Assembly (NCBI RefSeq): GCF_000195575.1
Contig: NC_015391.1
Location: forward strand, 922,501-986,500
DNA from: Carnobacterium sp. 17-4
GTDB lineage: Bacteria > Bacillota > Bacilli > Lactobacillales > Carnobacteriaceae
Length of the DNA stretch: 64,000 nucleotides
Reading direction: 5' to 3'
Shown here: positions 16,580 through 29,257 of the stretch, one piece after another
Layout of the letters: each line of letters opens with the position of its first letter
How positions within the stretch are numbered: the first letter of the stretch is position 1
The notes under the pieces: generated by a model
Databases searched by the model: none
What the model saw: only the letters and a program-made list of their open reading frames with translations
Told to the model about the DNA's origin: nothing
Made by a program: the position numbers and the translations under genes

Positions 16580-17143
16580 TTAAGAAATAACTTTTACATC
16601 GTCATCGATTTTAAAAGGATGTTCTTTATTGATGTGATCATAAAACATGATGCCATTGATATGGTCAATTTCATGTTGAATAACAATCGCTGGATAGTTT
16701 TTCAAACGCGTTTTGTGAAGTTCTCCTTCTAAGTCAAAGTAAGTTAATGTAATACGGCTGTGGCGAGGCACGTAACCTGGAACTTCACGATCCACAGATA
16801 AGCAACCTTCACCTTCAGTTAAACAAGCGCTTTGAACTGAATGACTGATAATCTTTGGATTGACCATTACAGTGCTAATGATAGGCTCGTCAATTCCTTC
16901 TTCAATTCCAGGGATGTGCACAGCTATCAAACGTTTTGAAATGTCTAATTGAGGTGCTGCAAGTCCTACTCCTGCACGTAAGTTGTATTTTTCAGCAATT
17001 TCAGGGTCTTGGCTGTTTTTTAGAAATTGAAGCATGTCGTTACCTAATTGCTTTTCTTCTTCACTAATAGGTAATGTTAATTCTTTAGCAACCATTCTTA
17101 GTGTAGGATGGCCTTCTCTAATAATGTCTTCCATTGTAATCAT
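16580..17143 (-). CDS. def: Peptide deformylase (type 2)
   Basis: A 187-residue metalloenzyme that removes the formyl group from nascent proteins. All three motifs are present: GVGLAAPQ (about 59-66), EGCLSV with the metal-binding cysteine, and [10 protein letters not shown] with the two metal-binding histidines and catalytic glutamate. The longer spacing and extra insert between motifs 1 and 2 fit the Gram-positive type 2 enzymes (about 184 residues). Start ATG with AGGAGTG upstream. Divergent from gdhA; single gene. Confidence 0.96.
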   Translation of the reverse strand: MITMEDIIREGHPTLRMVAKELTLPISEEEKQLGNDMLQFLKNSQDPEIAEKYNLRAGVGLAAPQLDISKRLIAVHIPGIEEGIDEPIISTVMVNPKIISHSVQSACLTEGEGCLSVDREVPGYVPRHSRITLTYFDLEGELHKTRLKNYPAIVIQHEIDHINGIMFYDHINKEHPFKIDDDVKVIS

Positions 17144-17355
17144 AAATGTTCACTCCTAATATATGTTTCATAATAGTCATTTTCCACATAGGGAAAATCC
17201 TTATCAATTTCATCTTATTTATTTTATCAGTAAACTCAACATTTTGCACGATGTATAAAAAGTTGAAAAAAAACTATTTTTCATAAATAGATTATGGGAT
17301 AATGGTGAACATGAAAAGAGAAAGTGTTTTTAAATCAAAAGTTAGAGGAGATTAA

Positions 17356-18705
<1,350 letters not shown>

Positions 18706-18713
18706 GATAAAAA

Positions 18714-18745
18714 AAGAATCCAATTTTAATTGGGTTCTTTTTTTT
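18714..18745 (+). terminator. Terminator of gdhA
   Basis: AAGAATCCAATT (18714-18725) with AATTGGGTTCTT (18728-18739), then a run of T. Confidence 0.9.
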
Positions 18746-20365
<1,620 letters not shown>

Positions 20366-20367
20366 AC

Positions 20368-21345
20368 ATGGCACAAAAAACAATGATTCAAGCGATCACT
20401 GAAGCGCTTGACCAAGAAATGGAACGCGATCAAGATATTTTGATTTTCGGTGAAGATGTAGGTAAAAACGGCGGAGTATTCCGTGCAACTGCTGGTCTTC
20501 AAGAAAAATACGGCGAAGAACGTGTTTCAGATACGCCACTTGCTGAATCAGGTATTGGTGGATTAGCTATTGGACTTGCATTTCAAGGTTTCCGTCCTGT
20601 TCCAGAAATCCAATTTATTGGATTCTTATTTGAAGTATTAGATTCAATCGTAGGACAAGCTGCACGTACTCGTTACCGTATGAGTAGCACTCGTAACATG
20701 CCTATTACTATCCGTACGCCATTTGGTGGTGGAGTTCATACTCCAGAAATGCACTCAGATAACCTTGAAGGTCTGCTTACTCAATCTCCAGGTATCAAAG
20801 TAGTTATTCCATCAAACCCATACGATGCAAAAGGTTTGTTGATCTCTGCATTGCGTGACAATGACCCAGTAGTATTCATGGAACACATGAAGTTATACCG
20901 TTCATTCCGTGATGAAGTTCCAGAAGAAATTTATACTGTTCCTCTAGGAAAAGCTGCTATCACTCGTGAAGGTAAAGATGTTTCTGTTATCACTTACGGA
21001 GCTATGGTACGTGAAGCTATCAAAGCTGCTGATGAACTAGAAAAAGAAGGTATCTCTGTAGAAATCGTTGATTTAAGAACTATTTCTCCATTAGATATTG
21101 AAACAATCGTAGCTTCAGTTGAAAAAACTGGACGCGTTGTAGTAGTTCAAGAAGCACAACGTCAAGCAGGTGTAGGCGCAATGGTTATGTCTGAAATTTC
21201 TGAACGTGCTATCCTTTCACTACAAGCTCCAATCGGACGTGTAGCAGCACCAGATACAGTTTTCCCGTTTGGTTTAGCTGAAAATGCATGGTTACCAAAT
21301 GCAACTGATATTGCTGATAAAGTTAAAGAAATTTACAATTTCTAA
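20368..21345 (+). CDS. pdhB: Pyruvate dehydrogenase E1 beta subunit
   Basis: A 325-residue partner of PdhA in the E1 heterotetramer. It has the transketolase pyrimidine-binding domain ([39 protein letters not shown]) and the C-terminal transketolase domain ([27 protein letters not shown]). Length is typical. Starts with ATG two bases after pdhA. A 129-base gap to pdhC lacks a convincing terminator or promoter, so the four genes are probably one transcript. Confidence 0.97.
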   Translation: MAQKTMIQAITEALDQEMERDQDILIFGEDVGKNGGVFRATAGLQEKYGEERVSDTPLAESGIGGLAIGLAFQGFRPVPEIQFIGFLFEVLDSIVGQAARTRYRMSSTRNMPITIRTPFGGGVHTPEMHSDNLEGLLTQSPGIKVVIPSNPYDAKGLLISALRDNDPVVFMEHMKLYRSFRDEVPEEIYTVPLGKAAITREGKDVSVITYGAMVREAIKAADELEKEGISVEIVDLRTISPLDIETIVASVEKTGRVVVVQEAQRQAGVGAMVMSEISERAILSLQAPIGRVAAPDTVFPFGLAENAWLPNATDIADKVKEIYNF

Positions 21346-21474
21346 TCTATTCATATGTGAAATGATAAATGCGATAAAGCTTATAAAGTCTATTGCATTT
21401 GTCTGTTCTAGTATTAAAAAACTAAAATAATATTTCTAAAAGAATAGCTAAACATAGAAGGGAAGAAAAATAAC

Positions 21475-23082
21475 ATGTCATTTAAATTTAAATTACCAGA
21501 CGTTGGAGAAGGAATGGCTGAAGGCGAAATCGTAAAATGGTTAGTAGCTGAAGGCGATACAATTGAAGAAGAAGATTCAATCGTAGAAATCCAAAACGAC
21601 AAATCTGTAGAAGAAATTGCAACACCAGTTTCTGGAACCGTTAAAAAAATTATGGTTGAAGAAGGAACTGTAGCAACAGTTGGACAAGTTATTATCGAAA
21701 TTGACGCTCCTGGATACGAAGACGAGGAATCTGTTCCAGCTACTTCACCAGAAGCACCAGCTGCATCTGCTCCAGAACCTGCAGCAGCACCAGCTGCATC
21801 AGGAACTTCATTCTTCCAATTCAAAATGCCAGACGTTGGAGAAGGAATGGCTGAAGGCGAAATCGTAAAATGGTTAGTAGCTGAAGGTGATACCGTTAAT
21901 GAAGAAGATTCTGTTGCAGAAATCCAAAACGATAAATCTGTAGAAGAGATTGCAACTCCAGTTTCTGGAACAATCAAAAAGATTTTAGTTGAAGAAGGAA
22001 CTGTAGCAATGGTAGGTCAAGTATTAATCGAAATTGACTCTCCAGAGCACAACCCTGAAGGTTCAGCACCAGCTGCTCAAGAAGCTACAGCTGCACCAGC
22101 TGTAACATCAACTTCAACAGAAGCATCAGCTTCAAATAAAAATGTTTTAGCTATGCCATCTGTACGTCAATTTGCTCGTGAAAACGATGTTGACATCACT
22201 TTAGTTGCTGCTTCTGGTAAAAATGGTCGCACAACTAAAGAAGATATTGAAAACTTCAAGAAAAATGGTGGAAAAGCAACTGAAGTTGCAGCACCAGCTG
22301 AAAAAGCAACTGAAGCTAAAGCTCCAGCAGCTAAGAAAGAAGCTGCTCCAGCTAAAGCATTCAAATCTAACCAAGCTGAACTTGAAACTCGTGAAGCAAT
22401 GACTCCAATGCGTAAAGCTATCGCTAAAGCAATGGTAAACAGCAAAGCGACTGCTCCACATGTTACATTGTTTGATGAAGTAGACTCAACTAAATTGATG
22501 GCTCACCGTAAACACTTTAAAGATATCGCAGCAGGCAAAGGCGTTAAATTAACATTCTTGCCTTACGTTGTTAAAGCTATCGTTTCAGTATTACGTAAAT
22601 ATCCAGCATTGAATGCATCAATTGATGATTTAACAAACGAAATTGTTTACAAACATTACTTCAACATTGGTATTGCTACTGATACTGATCGTGGATTGTT
22701 TGTTCCAGTTATCAAAGATGCTGATGCTAAGAGCATTTTCTCTATCGCTGGCGAAATCACTGAACTTTCTGGTAAAGCTACAGAAGGTAAATTGGCAGCT
22801 AATGAAATGAGTAATGGTTCAATCTCAATCAGTAACATTGGTTCAATCGGCGGCGGCTGGTTCACTCCAGTAATCAACTACCCTGAAGTTGCTATTTTAG
22901 GTGTAGGCCGTATCGCTAAAAAAGCAGTTGTTAACGCAGACGACGAAATCGTTGTAGCACCAGTTATGCAATTGTCATTAAGCTTTGACCACCGTATCAT
23001 TGATGGAGCAACTGCACAAAAAGCAATGAATGAATTGAAAACATTGCTTGCTGATCCAGAATTATTATTAATGGAAGGGTAA
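21475..23082 (+). CDS. pdhC: Pyruvate dehydrogenase E2, dihydrolipoamide acetyltransferase with two lipoyl domains
   Basis: A 535-residue core protein of the complex. Domains: lipoyl 1 (about 1-78, lipoyl lysine Lys43 in [12 protein letters not shown]), Ala/Pro linker, lipoyl 2 (about 112-189, Lys154), Ala/Pro linker, E1/E3-binding domain (about 222-258, [15 protein letters not shown]), linker, and acyltransferase catalytic domain (about 300-535) with the active site [10 protein letters not shown]. The two lipoyl domains are almost identical at DNA level, with 59 identical bases starting at 21496 and 21829 (offset 333). Many Gram-positive E2 proteins have one or two lipoyl domains, so two is normal. 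Confidence 0.97.
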   Translation: MSFKFKLPDVGEGMAEGEIVKWLVAEGDTIEEEDSIVEIQNDKSVEEIATPVSGTVKKIMVEEGTVATVGQVIIEIDAPGYEDEESVPATSPEAPAASAPEPAAAPAASGTSFFQFKMPDVGEGMAEGEIVKWLVAEGDTVNEEDSVAEIQNDKSVEEIATPVSGTIKKILVEEGTVAMVGQVLIEIDSPEHNPEGSAPAAQEATAAPAVTSTSTEASASNKNVLAMPSVRQFARENDVDITLVAASGKNGRTTKEDIENFKKNGGKATEVAAPAEKATEAKAPAAKKEAAPAKAFKSNQAELETREAMTPMRKAIAKAMVNSKATAPHVTLFDEVDSTKLMAHRKHFKDIAAGKGVKLTFLPYVVKAIVSVLRKYPALNASIDDLTNEIVYKHYFNIGIATDTDRGLFVPVIKDADAKSIFSIAGEITELSGKATEGKLAANEMSNGSISISNIGSIGGGWFTPVINYPEVAILGVGRIAKKAVVNADDEIVVAPVMQLSLSFDHRIIDGATAQKAMNELKTLLADPELLLMEG

Positions 23083-23094
23083 GGTGAATTCAAA

Positions 23095-24501
23095 ATGGTA
23101 GTAGGAGATTTCGCAATAGAGTTAGACACAGTTGTCATCGGTTCTGGCCCAGGAGGATATGTAGCAGCCATTCGCGCTGCTCAAATGGGACAAAAAGTTG
23201 CAATCGTGGAAAAAGAATATATCGGTGGGGTTTGTCTTAACGTTGGATGTATTCCTTCTAAAGCACTAATCAGTGCTGGACACCACTATCAAGATGCATT
23301 AGATTCATCTGTTTTTGGGGTAACTGCTGAAAACGTGGTTCTAGATTTTGCCAAAACTCAAGAGTGGAAAAACAATAAAGTTGTAGCATCTTTAACTAAA
23401 GGTGTTGAAGGTTTATTGAAAAAAAACAAAGTGGAAATTCTTCGAGGTGAAGCTTACTTCAACGATGAACATACTTTACGTGTGATGACTGAAACAGCTG
23501 CACAAACGTATTCATTTAAGAATGCAATCGTTGCAACTGGTAGCCGTCCAATTGAAATCAAAGGGTTCAAATTCGGCAAACGTGTAATCGACTCAACTGG
23601 TGGATTGGCTTTACCAGAAGTTCCTAAAAAACTTGTTGTAGTTGGTGGCGGATATATTGGTAGTGAATTAGCTGGAGCTTATGCAAACTTAGGAGCTGAA
23701 GTAACAATTCTTGAATTTGCACCATCTATTTTACCAACATTCGAAAAAGACATGGTTAAATTAGTAACAGATAACTTTAAAAAGAAAAATGTTACGATTG
23801 AAAACAATGCAATGGCTAAAGAAGCCGTTGAAACTGAAAATGGCGTATCTGTCACTTATGAAGTGAAAGGCGAAGAAAAAACAATTGAAGCTGATTATGT
23901 AATGGTAACAGTTGGTCGTCGTCCAAATACAGATGAACTAGGTTTAGAATCAACTGGTGTTGAAATGAATGAACGTGGACTTGTTAAAGTTGACGCTCAA
24001 GGTCGCACAAATGTGAAAAACATTTATGCAATCGGAGATATCACTCCAGGAGCAGCTTTAGCTCACAAAGCTAGTTATGAAGCAAAAATTGCTGCAGAAG
24101 CAATTTCTGGTAAAAAAGTAGCTATTGATTACAGAGCTATGCCTGCTGTTGCCTTTACAGATCCTGAACTAGCGGTTGTTGGTTATACAGCTGCAGAAGC
24201 TAAAGAAAAAGGATTAGATGTAAAAACTTCTAAATTCCCATTAGCTGGTAACGGACGTGCATTGTCTTTAAATGCTACTGAAGGTTTTGTTCGCTTAGTT
24301 ACAACTAAAGATGAAGGTGTTATTGTAGGAGCTCAAATTGCTGGTGTTAGTGCTAGTGATGTAATTGCTGAACTTGCTTTAGCAGTTGAATCAGGAATGG
24401 TTGCAGAAGATATTGCTTCAACCATTCATGCTCACCCATCTTTAGCTGAAGTATCTATGGATGCTGCTGAATTAGCTTTAGGTTTACCAATTCACGCGTA
24501 A
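23095..24501 (+). CDS. pdhD: Dihydrolipoamide dehydrogenase (E3)
   Basis: A 468-residue FAD enzyme that reoxidises dihydrolipoamide with NAD. FAD-binding [14 protein letters not shown] (about 15-28), redox disulfide [15 protein letters not shown] (about 42-56), NAD fold [12 protein letters not shown], second FAD contact [16 protein letters not shown], and the C-terminal active-site pair HAHPSLAEV. Starts at ATG 23095, 12 bases after pdhC, with a weak AAGGTG ribosome site. Last gene of the operon. Confidence 0.97.
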   Translation: MVVGDFAIELDTVVIGSGPGGYVAAIRAAQMGQKVAIVEKEYIGGVCLNVGCIPSKALISAGHHYQDALDSSVFGVTAENVVLDFAKTQEWKNNKVVASLTKGVEGLLKKNKVEILRGEAYFNDEHTLRVMTETAAQTYSFKNAIVATGSRPIEIKGFKFGKRVIDSTGGLALPEVPKKLVVVGGGYIGSELAGAYANLGAEVTILEFAPSILPTFEKDMVKLVTDNFKKKNVTIENNAMAKEAVETENGVSVTYEVKGEEKTIEADYVMVTVGRRPNTDELGLESTGVEMNERGLVKVDAQGRTNVKNIYAIGDITPGAALAHKASYEAKIAAEAISGKKVAIDYRAMPAVAFTDPELAVVGYTAAEAKEKGLDVKTSKFPLAGNGRALSLNATEGFVRLVTTKDEGVIVGAQIAGVSASDVIAELALAVESGMVAEDIASTIHAHPSLAEVSMDAAELALGLPIHA

Positions 24502-24565
24502 TTATTAAAAAATCTACTGTTTTTGTAGTCGTCCTAATTGTTCCAATTAAGACGTGTCCATACTG

Positions 24566-24609
24566 AAAAAGAGCTTCTCATTCTGATTTGGAATGAGAAG
24601 CTCTTTTTA
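24566..24609 (+). terminator. Terminator of the pdh operon
   Basis: AAAAAGAGCTTCTCATTC (24566-24583) pairs perfectly with GAATGAGAAGCTCTTTTT (24591-24608). Confidence 0.95.
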
Positions 24610-24737
24610 CTTTTTTAACTAGTTGAAAGTTCATTATACCCACTTTAACTATTTAGTTTGGTATACTAAGCATGTTAGAGTTAGGGTTTATCATAATAAA
24701 TAAAGGGAATCGCATATATAAAGTTGGGGGAGATTAA

Positions 24738-25676
24738 ATGAAAAGTGATAAAAAAATTATAGTCGTTGGATCAGACGATATCGCCTATCATTTTTGTTTT
24801 TTAAGCATGACAACATTAAATTTAAAAGAAGTTTATCTGTATCCATTTCCAATTCCACAAGAAGATAAAACGAATGATTTGCAGTATGCTTCCGAGCTAT
24901 TCCCTATGAGCAAAATAAAAATAGGCAATGAAAAAGATTATGCAGATGCTGATGTTTTAATTTTAACCGCAAGAGAGAATCGACTAGAAAATGAACCAGA
25001 TTCAGAATACCTTAGAAGGAATATTTTATTGGTACGTAAAATTATTAACCAAGCAATGGCTTCAGGTTTTAGTGGATTAATTGTTGTCGCGAATAAATTA
25101 GATGATTTGTTTACATACTTAGTTTGGAAATTTTCTGGCTTGCCAAAAAATAAAATTATCGGGTTAGGAACATACATTGACACAATTTATTTCCAAAAAT
25201 TATTAAGTGAAGCGTTAGATGTTTCTTTTAATGAAGTTAAAGGGTATATTATCGGAGGAAGCAGCCCTTTGCAAAAAACAGTTGCATGGAGCCGTTCAAG
25301 TATGGGAGGAAATTCAGTATTAGGTTTAACAATGGATCCAAATACTAATTTTAACCAAGATAATATGAGCATAATAGAAGAAAAGATAGCTAAACGGAAT
25401 CGAATGAACGAAAATAAAGAATTGACATTAACAACTGCAACAGCTTTACTTGAACTGATCCAGTATATTTTAACAAATAAAAAAGCCATCGTACCACTTG
25501 TTCACCTTATGGATATAGGTGAATTGAAAGATATACCTCTATCCATACCTGTTATATTAGGAGAGAGCGGTATAAGACAAATTGCTGGATTGAATTTTTC
25601 TGAAACAGAACAAAAAAGTTTATTAATCAGTGCTAATGAAATAAGAATCCAACTGGATTGGGTTGAGCAAGGATAA
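24738..25676 (+). CDS. Lactate/malate dehydrogenase-like protein, probably non-catalytic
   Basis: A 312-residue member of the LDH/MDH superfamily by overall layout: N-terminal dinucleotide fold (KKIIVVGSDDIAYHF), DVLILTAREN where LDH has DLVVITAG, IVVANKLD for ANPVD, and KIIGLGTYIDT for the substrate loop. But key LDH residues are absent: the arginine of DTxR is replaced (DTIYFQ, about 147-152), the catalytic histidine motif GEHGDS reads GGSSPLQ (about 172-178), and the active-site-loop arginine after KPGET is not found. NAD binding is uncertain because the first glycine motif is GSDDIA. GGGGGAG precedes the ATG; an extended -10 (TGGTATACT) lies at 24659-24667. Function unknown, perhaps a regulatory or structural paralogue. 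Confidence 0.75.
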   Translation: MKSDKKIIVVGSDDIAYHFCFLSMTTLNLKEVYLYPFPIPQEDKTNDLQYASELFPMSKIKIGNEKDYADADVLILTARENRLENEPDSEYLRRNILLVRKIINQAMASGFSGLIVVANKLDDLFTYLVWKFSGLPKNKIIGLGTYIDTIYFQKLLSEALDVSFNEVKGYIIGGSSPLQKTVAWSRSSMGGNSVLGLTMDPNTNFNQDNMSIIEEKIAKRNRMNENKELTLTTATALLELIQYILTNKKAIVPLVHLMDIGELKDIPLSIPVILGESGIRQIAGLNFSETEQKSLLISANEIRIQLDWVEQG

Positions 25677-25693
25677 TTATGGAGGTCAAACTA

Positions 25694-25975
25694 ATGGAAA
25701 AAAGTTATAGTTACCCAATTGATTACGATTGGACCAAAGAGCAAATGGAAGATGTAGTGAATGTATGGCGAATGGTAGAGCTGGCCTATGAAAAGGGAAT
25801 CGATCGTGAAGAGTTTTTAATGAAATACAAAAAGTTTAAAAAAGTTATTCCTGCTATTGGTGAGGAAAAAAGATGGGGTAAAAAATTTGAAGAAATTTCA
25901 AATTATTCTCTTTATCGTGTGGTAAAGGAAGCACAGACCTCTACTAGAAAAATGATTCACTTAACTGAGAAATAA
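25694..25975 (+). CDS. yktA: UPF0223 (YktA) family protein
   Basis: A 93-residue protein matching the UPF0223 pattern: SYPIDYDWTKEQMEDVVNVW near the N terminus, then 'EFLMKYKKFKKVIPAIGEEK' and a C-terminal helix. ATG 25694 is chosen because ATGGAGGT at 25679-25686 is its ribosome site; an upstream in-frame start would overlap that site. Length is normal for the family, whose function is unknown. Order pdh - yktA - suhB-like is conserved with Bacillus. Confidence 0.85.
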   Translation: MEKSYSYPIDYDWTKEQMEDVVNVWRMVELAYEKGIDREEFLMKYKKFKKVIPAIGEEKRWGKKFEEISNYSLYRVVKEAQTSTRKMIHLTEK

Positions 25976-26044
25976 ATACTTTGTATTTTAGTTGTCTTTT
26001 TTGATAAATTATATTAAATTATTTCTTGAAAGGAAGTGAATTTT

Positions 26045-26833
26045 TTGAATCAGTTTATAGAAAGAGACCAGTTAATTAAAGAATGGATTTATGATGCTGC
26101 TAAAACAATAAAAACTTCATTTAATGTTGAATTAGATATCCAACAAAAATCAAATCGTAATGATTTAGTCACCAATATGGATAAAGCCATAGAAAAACTG
26201 TTTATTGAAAAAATTCAGCAGTATTTTCCTGGAGAGCGTATTTTGGGAGAAGAAGGTTTTGGAGATGACGTTCAAAATTTAGATGGTGTGGTCTGGATTA
26301 TAGATCCAATCGATGGAACATTAAATTTTATTAAACAACAGTCTGATTTTGCGATTATGGTAGCTATTTATGAAAATGGAAAGGGTCAAATGGGTTATAT
26401 CTATGATGTAATGCAGGATAAACTGTATTCTGCTCAAAAGGGTAGCGGCGCCTATTGCAATCAAACCCTTATCCCGGTAGTTGATGATAAACCATTAAAA
26501 GAAGGTCTCGTGGCTATAAGTAGTGCATTGATGTCTAAAGAAGAAGGTTTGGCAAGGATAGTTGGTAGAGCAAGTTCTGGCGTTCGTTTAATTGGATCAG
26601 CAGGCATTGAAACCGCTCATGTTGTTTCTGGAAGGCTGATAGGGTACCTTGCCGCATCGCTTGCACCATGGGACATCGCAGCTGGTAAAGTGATTGCTGA
26701 AGAAGTAGGTCTAGTCTATACCAAGTTAAATGGAGATAGCATTGATTTGTTGAAAAAAAATGCTTCTCTTGTGGCCGCACCTCTAGCTCACAAAGAAATT
26801 ATTAGTCTTTTGAGTGCCGAAAACAAAGTTTGA
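26045..26833 (+). CDS. Inositol monophosphatase family protein (SuhB/YktC-like)
   Basis: A 262-residue magnesium-dependent phosphatase. The metal-binding motifs are intact: GEEGFGD, IDPIDGTLNFIKQ and PWDIAAGKVIAEEVG. TTG 26045 is preferred, with AAAGGAAG upstream; a GTG at 26036 is part of that ribosome site. In Firmicutes such proteins hydrolyse inositol or sugar phosphates and may have a role in rRNA maturation (E. coli SuhB), which is not shown here. Placed directly after yktA as in Bacillus. Confidence 0.9.
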   Translation: MNQFIERDQLIKEWIYDAAKTIKTSFNVELDIQQKSNRNDLVTNMDKAIEKLFIEKIQQYFPGERILGEEGFGDDVQNLDGVVWIIDPIDGTLNFIKQQSDFAIMVAIYENGKGQMGYIYDVMQDKLYSAQKGSGAYCNQTLIPVVDDKPLKEGLVAISSALMSKEEGLARIVGRASSGVRLIGSAGIETAHVVSGRLIGYLAASLAPWDIAAGKVIAEEVGLVYTKLNGDSIDLLKKNASLVAAPLAHKEIISLLSAENKV

Positions 26834-27156
26834 GGATCAAAAAATGATCACTTTCCTTTAATAAGTAATCATTGACTGTCCAATCAAAAAGTTATCTGTG
26901 AATCGTCTAATAAATAAATCGCTTACAACGAAAAAGTTAAAAATAACCTATCTTTTTTCTTTTCAATTCCTTATATAAGTGTTAGAATGGATAAGTTGAT
27001 AGTTGTCTTCATAAGTTTTCAATGCGTTTTCATTAAAGAATTGCAAAAAACTTATGAATAGTTCAAGTGCGAAAAATGTATTGAACAATTTTTTTATTCG
27101 TAGATAGCGATTCAGTAGCATTGAAATAACAAGAAGAATCTTGGAGGAATACATTA
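26834..27156 (+). promoter_or_regulatory. Intergenic region and leader of typA
   Basis: No gene in 323 bases. A promoter TTTTCA-17-TAGAAT lies at 26960-26988, giving a leader of about 160 bases. The leader contains GTTCAA (27061-27066) paired with TTGAAC (27081-27086) followed by AATTTTTTTATT, a weak attenuator-like hairpin. Confidence 0.45.
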
Positions 27157-28998
27157 ATGAAAAATAGAGAAAATCTTAGAAATGTTGCCATAATTGCCCA
27201 TGTCGACCACGGTAAAACAACCTTAGTTGATGAATTATTAAAGCAATCAGACACATTAGGCGCGCGTAGCCAATTGGCGGAACGTGCAATGGATTCAAAT
27301 GCATTAGAACAAGAACGTGGAATTACAATCTTAGCAAAAAATACAGCCGTAAAATACAAAGATACTCACATCAACATCATGGACACACCAGGCCATGCTG
27401 ACTTCGGTGGAGAAGTTGAACGTATTATGAAAATGGTTGATGGTGTAGTTTTAGTTGTCGACTCTTATGAAGGAACAATGCCACAAACTCGTTTTGTATT
27501 GAAAAAAGCTTTGGAACAAAAAGTTGTTCCTATTGTTGTAGTAAATAAAATTGATAAAGATTCAGCTCGTCCTGCAGAAGTAGTTGACGAAGTACTTGAA
27601 TTATTTATTGAATTAGGTGCAGATGACGATCAATTGGACTTCCCAGTCATTTATGCTTCTGCTATGAACGGTACGTCTAGTTTATCAGATGACAAAAATG
27701 ATCAAGAACCAACAATGGCTCATATCTTTGATACAATTCTTGAAAAGATCCCTGCTCCAATTGATAATTCTGATGAACCTTTACAATTCCAAGTATCATT
27801 ATTGGATTACAACGATTATGTTGGTCGTATTGGTATCGGACGTGTATTCCGTGGAACAATTAAAGTTGGAGATTCTGTAACTTTAAGTAAATTAGACGGA
27901 TCAACTAAAAATTTCCGTGTAACAAAACTTTTTGGATTCTTTGGTCTAGAACGTTTAGAAATCGAAGAAGCTAAAGCAGGAGATTTAATTGCAGTATCAG
28001 GTATGGAAGATATTTTCGTTGGAGAAACAGTTACACCAGTTAATCATGTTGACCCATTACCAATTCTTCATATTGACGAACCAACATTGCAAATGACATT
28101 CTTAGTTAACAATTCTCCTTTCGCAGGTCGCGAAGGTAAATGGGTTACTTCACGTAAAATTGAAGAACGCTTAATGTCTGAATTGCATACTGATGTTTCA
28201 TTACGTATTGATCCTACTGATTCTCCAGATGCATGGGTCGTTTCAGGACGTGGAGAATTGCATTTGTCAATTCTTATTGAAAACATGCGTCGTGAAGGTT
28301 ATGAATTACAAGTTTCTCGTCCAGAAGTTATCTTAAAAGACTTTAATGGTGTTCAATGTGAACCATTTGAATTAGTTCAAATTGACACACCAGAAGAGTA
28401 CATGGGTTCAATTATTGAATCTTTAAGTGCTCGTAAAGGTGAAATGACAGATATGATCAATAATGGAAATGGTCAAGTTAAATTGACTTTCTTAGCTCCA
28501 GCTCGTGGTTTGATCGGTTATTCTACAGAATTCCTTTCAATGACTCGTGGATATGGAATTATGAACCACACTTTTGATCAATACTTGCCTCGTCTAAAAA
28601 CTAAAATTGGTGGACGTCGTAATGGTGCATTAGTTTCAACTGAAACGGGTAAAGCAACAACTTATGGTATCATGGGTGTTGAAGACCGTGGAACAATCTT
28701 TATTGAACCAACTACTGAAATTTATGAAGGAATGATCGTTGGGGAAAACTCTCGTGAAAATGACATCACTGTTAATATCACGAAAGCTAAACAAAAAACT
28801 AACGTACGTTCTGCTAATAAAGACCAAACTAACGTAATCAAAGCGCCTCGTCATTTAACACTTGAAGAATCATTAGAGTTCTTAGGTGATGATGAGTACT
28901 GTGAAATCACTCCATTGAGTGTGCGTTTACGTAAACAAGTCTTAAATAAAAACGAACGTGAAAAATCAGCTAAGAAAAACAAAGCTTCACAAAACTAA
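27157..28998 (+). CDS. typA: Ribosome-associated GTPase TypA/BipA
   Basis: A 613-residue translational GTPase that acts in 50S assembly and cold or stress adaptation. G1 AHVDHGKTTLVDELL (about 14-28), switch I EQERGITILAKN, G3 DTPGHADFGGE, G4 VVNKIDKD, then EF-Tu-like domain II, EF-G-like domains III and V, and the BipA C-terminal domain (RQVLNKNEREKS at the end). Full family length. TTGGAGGA upstream of the ATG. Single transcription unit with a strong terminator. Start of a long stretch syntenic with Bacillus ylaG onward. Confidence 0.97.
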   Translation: MKNRENLRNVAIIAHVDHGKTTLVDELLKQSDTLGARSQLAERAMDSNALEQERGITILAKNTAVKYKDTHINIMDTPGHADFGGEVERIMKMVDGVVLVVDSYEGTMPQTRFVLKKALEQKVVPIVVVNKIDKDSARPAEVVDEVLELFIELGADDDQLDFPVIYASAMNGTSSLSDDKNDQEPTMAHIFDTILEKIPAPIDNSDEPLQFQVSLLDYNDYVGRIGIGRVFRGTIKVGDSVTLSKLDGSTKNFRVTKLFGFFGLERLEIEEAKAGDLIAVSGMEDIFVGETVTPVNHVDPLPILHIDEPTLQMTFLVNNSPFAGREGKWVTSRKIEERLMSELHTDVSLRIDPTDSPDAWVVSGRGELHLSILIENMRREGYELQVSRPEVILKDFNGVQCEPFELVQIDTPEEYMGSIIESLSARKGEMTDMINNGNGQVKLTFLAPARGLIGYSTEFLSMTRGYGIMNHTFDQYLPRLKTKIGGRRNGALVSTETGKATTYGIMGVEDRGTIFIEPTTEIYEGMIVGENSRENDITVNITKAKQKTNVRSANKDQTNVIKAPRHLTLEESLEFLGDDEYCEITPLSVRLRKQVLNKNEREKSAKKNKASQN

Positions 28999-29006
28999 AA
29001 CTAAAG

Positions 29007-29059
29007 AGACAGTTCCCAAAAAAATGATTGGTTCATTTTTAGGGAACTGTCTTTTTTTA
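29007..29059 (+). terminator. Terminator of typA
   Basis: AGACAGTTCCC (29007-29017) pairs with GGGAACTGTCT (29042-29052), followed by seven T. Confidence 0.9.
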
Positions 29060-29110
29060 TAGCTCATTCTCACCAAAAGAGGAATTGAACCAAATTAGTG
29101 TCCTTTGTTA

Positions 29111-29139
29111 TTGTTGGATGGATAGTTTGTTGCTATAAT
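29111..29139 (+). promoter_or_regulatory. Promoter of ftsW/pyc region
   Basis: TTGTTG (29111-29116), 17-base spacer, TATAAT (29134-29139), giving a leader of about 110 bases before ftsW. Confidence 0.65.
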
Positions 29140-29224
29140 AAAAGTGTTGCGTAATTTGCAACTAAAGAACGATGGATTAAGACTGGATTGAAATCTAATC
29201 AATACAGGATTAAAATTATAGAAT

Positions 29225-29257
29225 AGGGAGGCTAAAGGCTTCTTTTAGCCGTAAACA
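29225..29257 (+). promoter_or_regulatory. Hairpin between ribosome binding site and start codon of ftsW
   Basis: AGGGAGG (29225-29231) lies 25 bases before the ATG. Between them GGCTAAA (29230-29236) can pair with TTTTAGCC (29243-29250), which would both close the gap and hide two bases of the ribosome site. No alternative start exists in the interval; an in-frame TAA is at 29233. Confidence 0.55.

Noticed and set aside
21414-21977. Long minus-strand open frame opposite pdhC (Ser/Pro/Thr-rich, repeated)
   Set aside because: It mirrors the tandem lipoyl domains; its repeats and composition are explained by the complementary strand, and it has no ribosome site.
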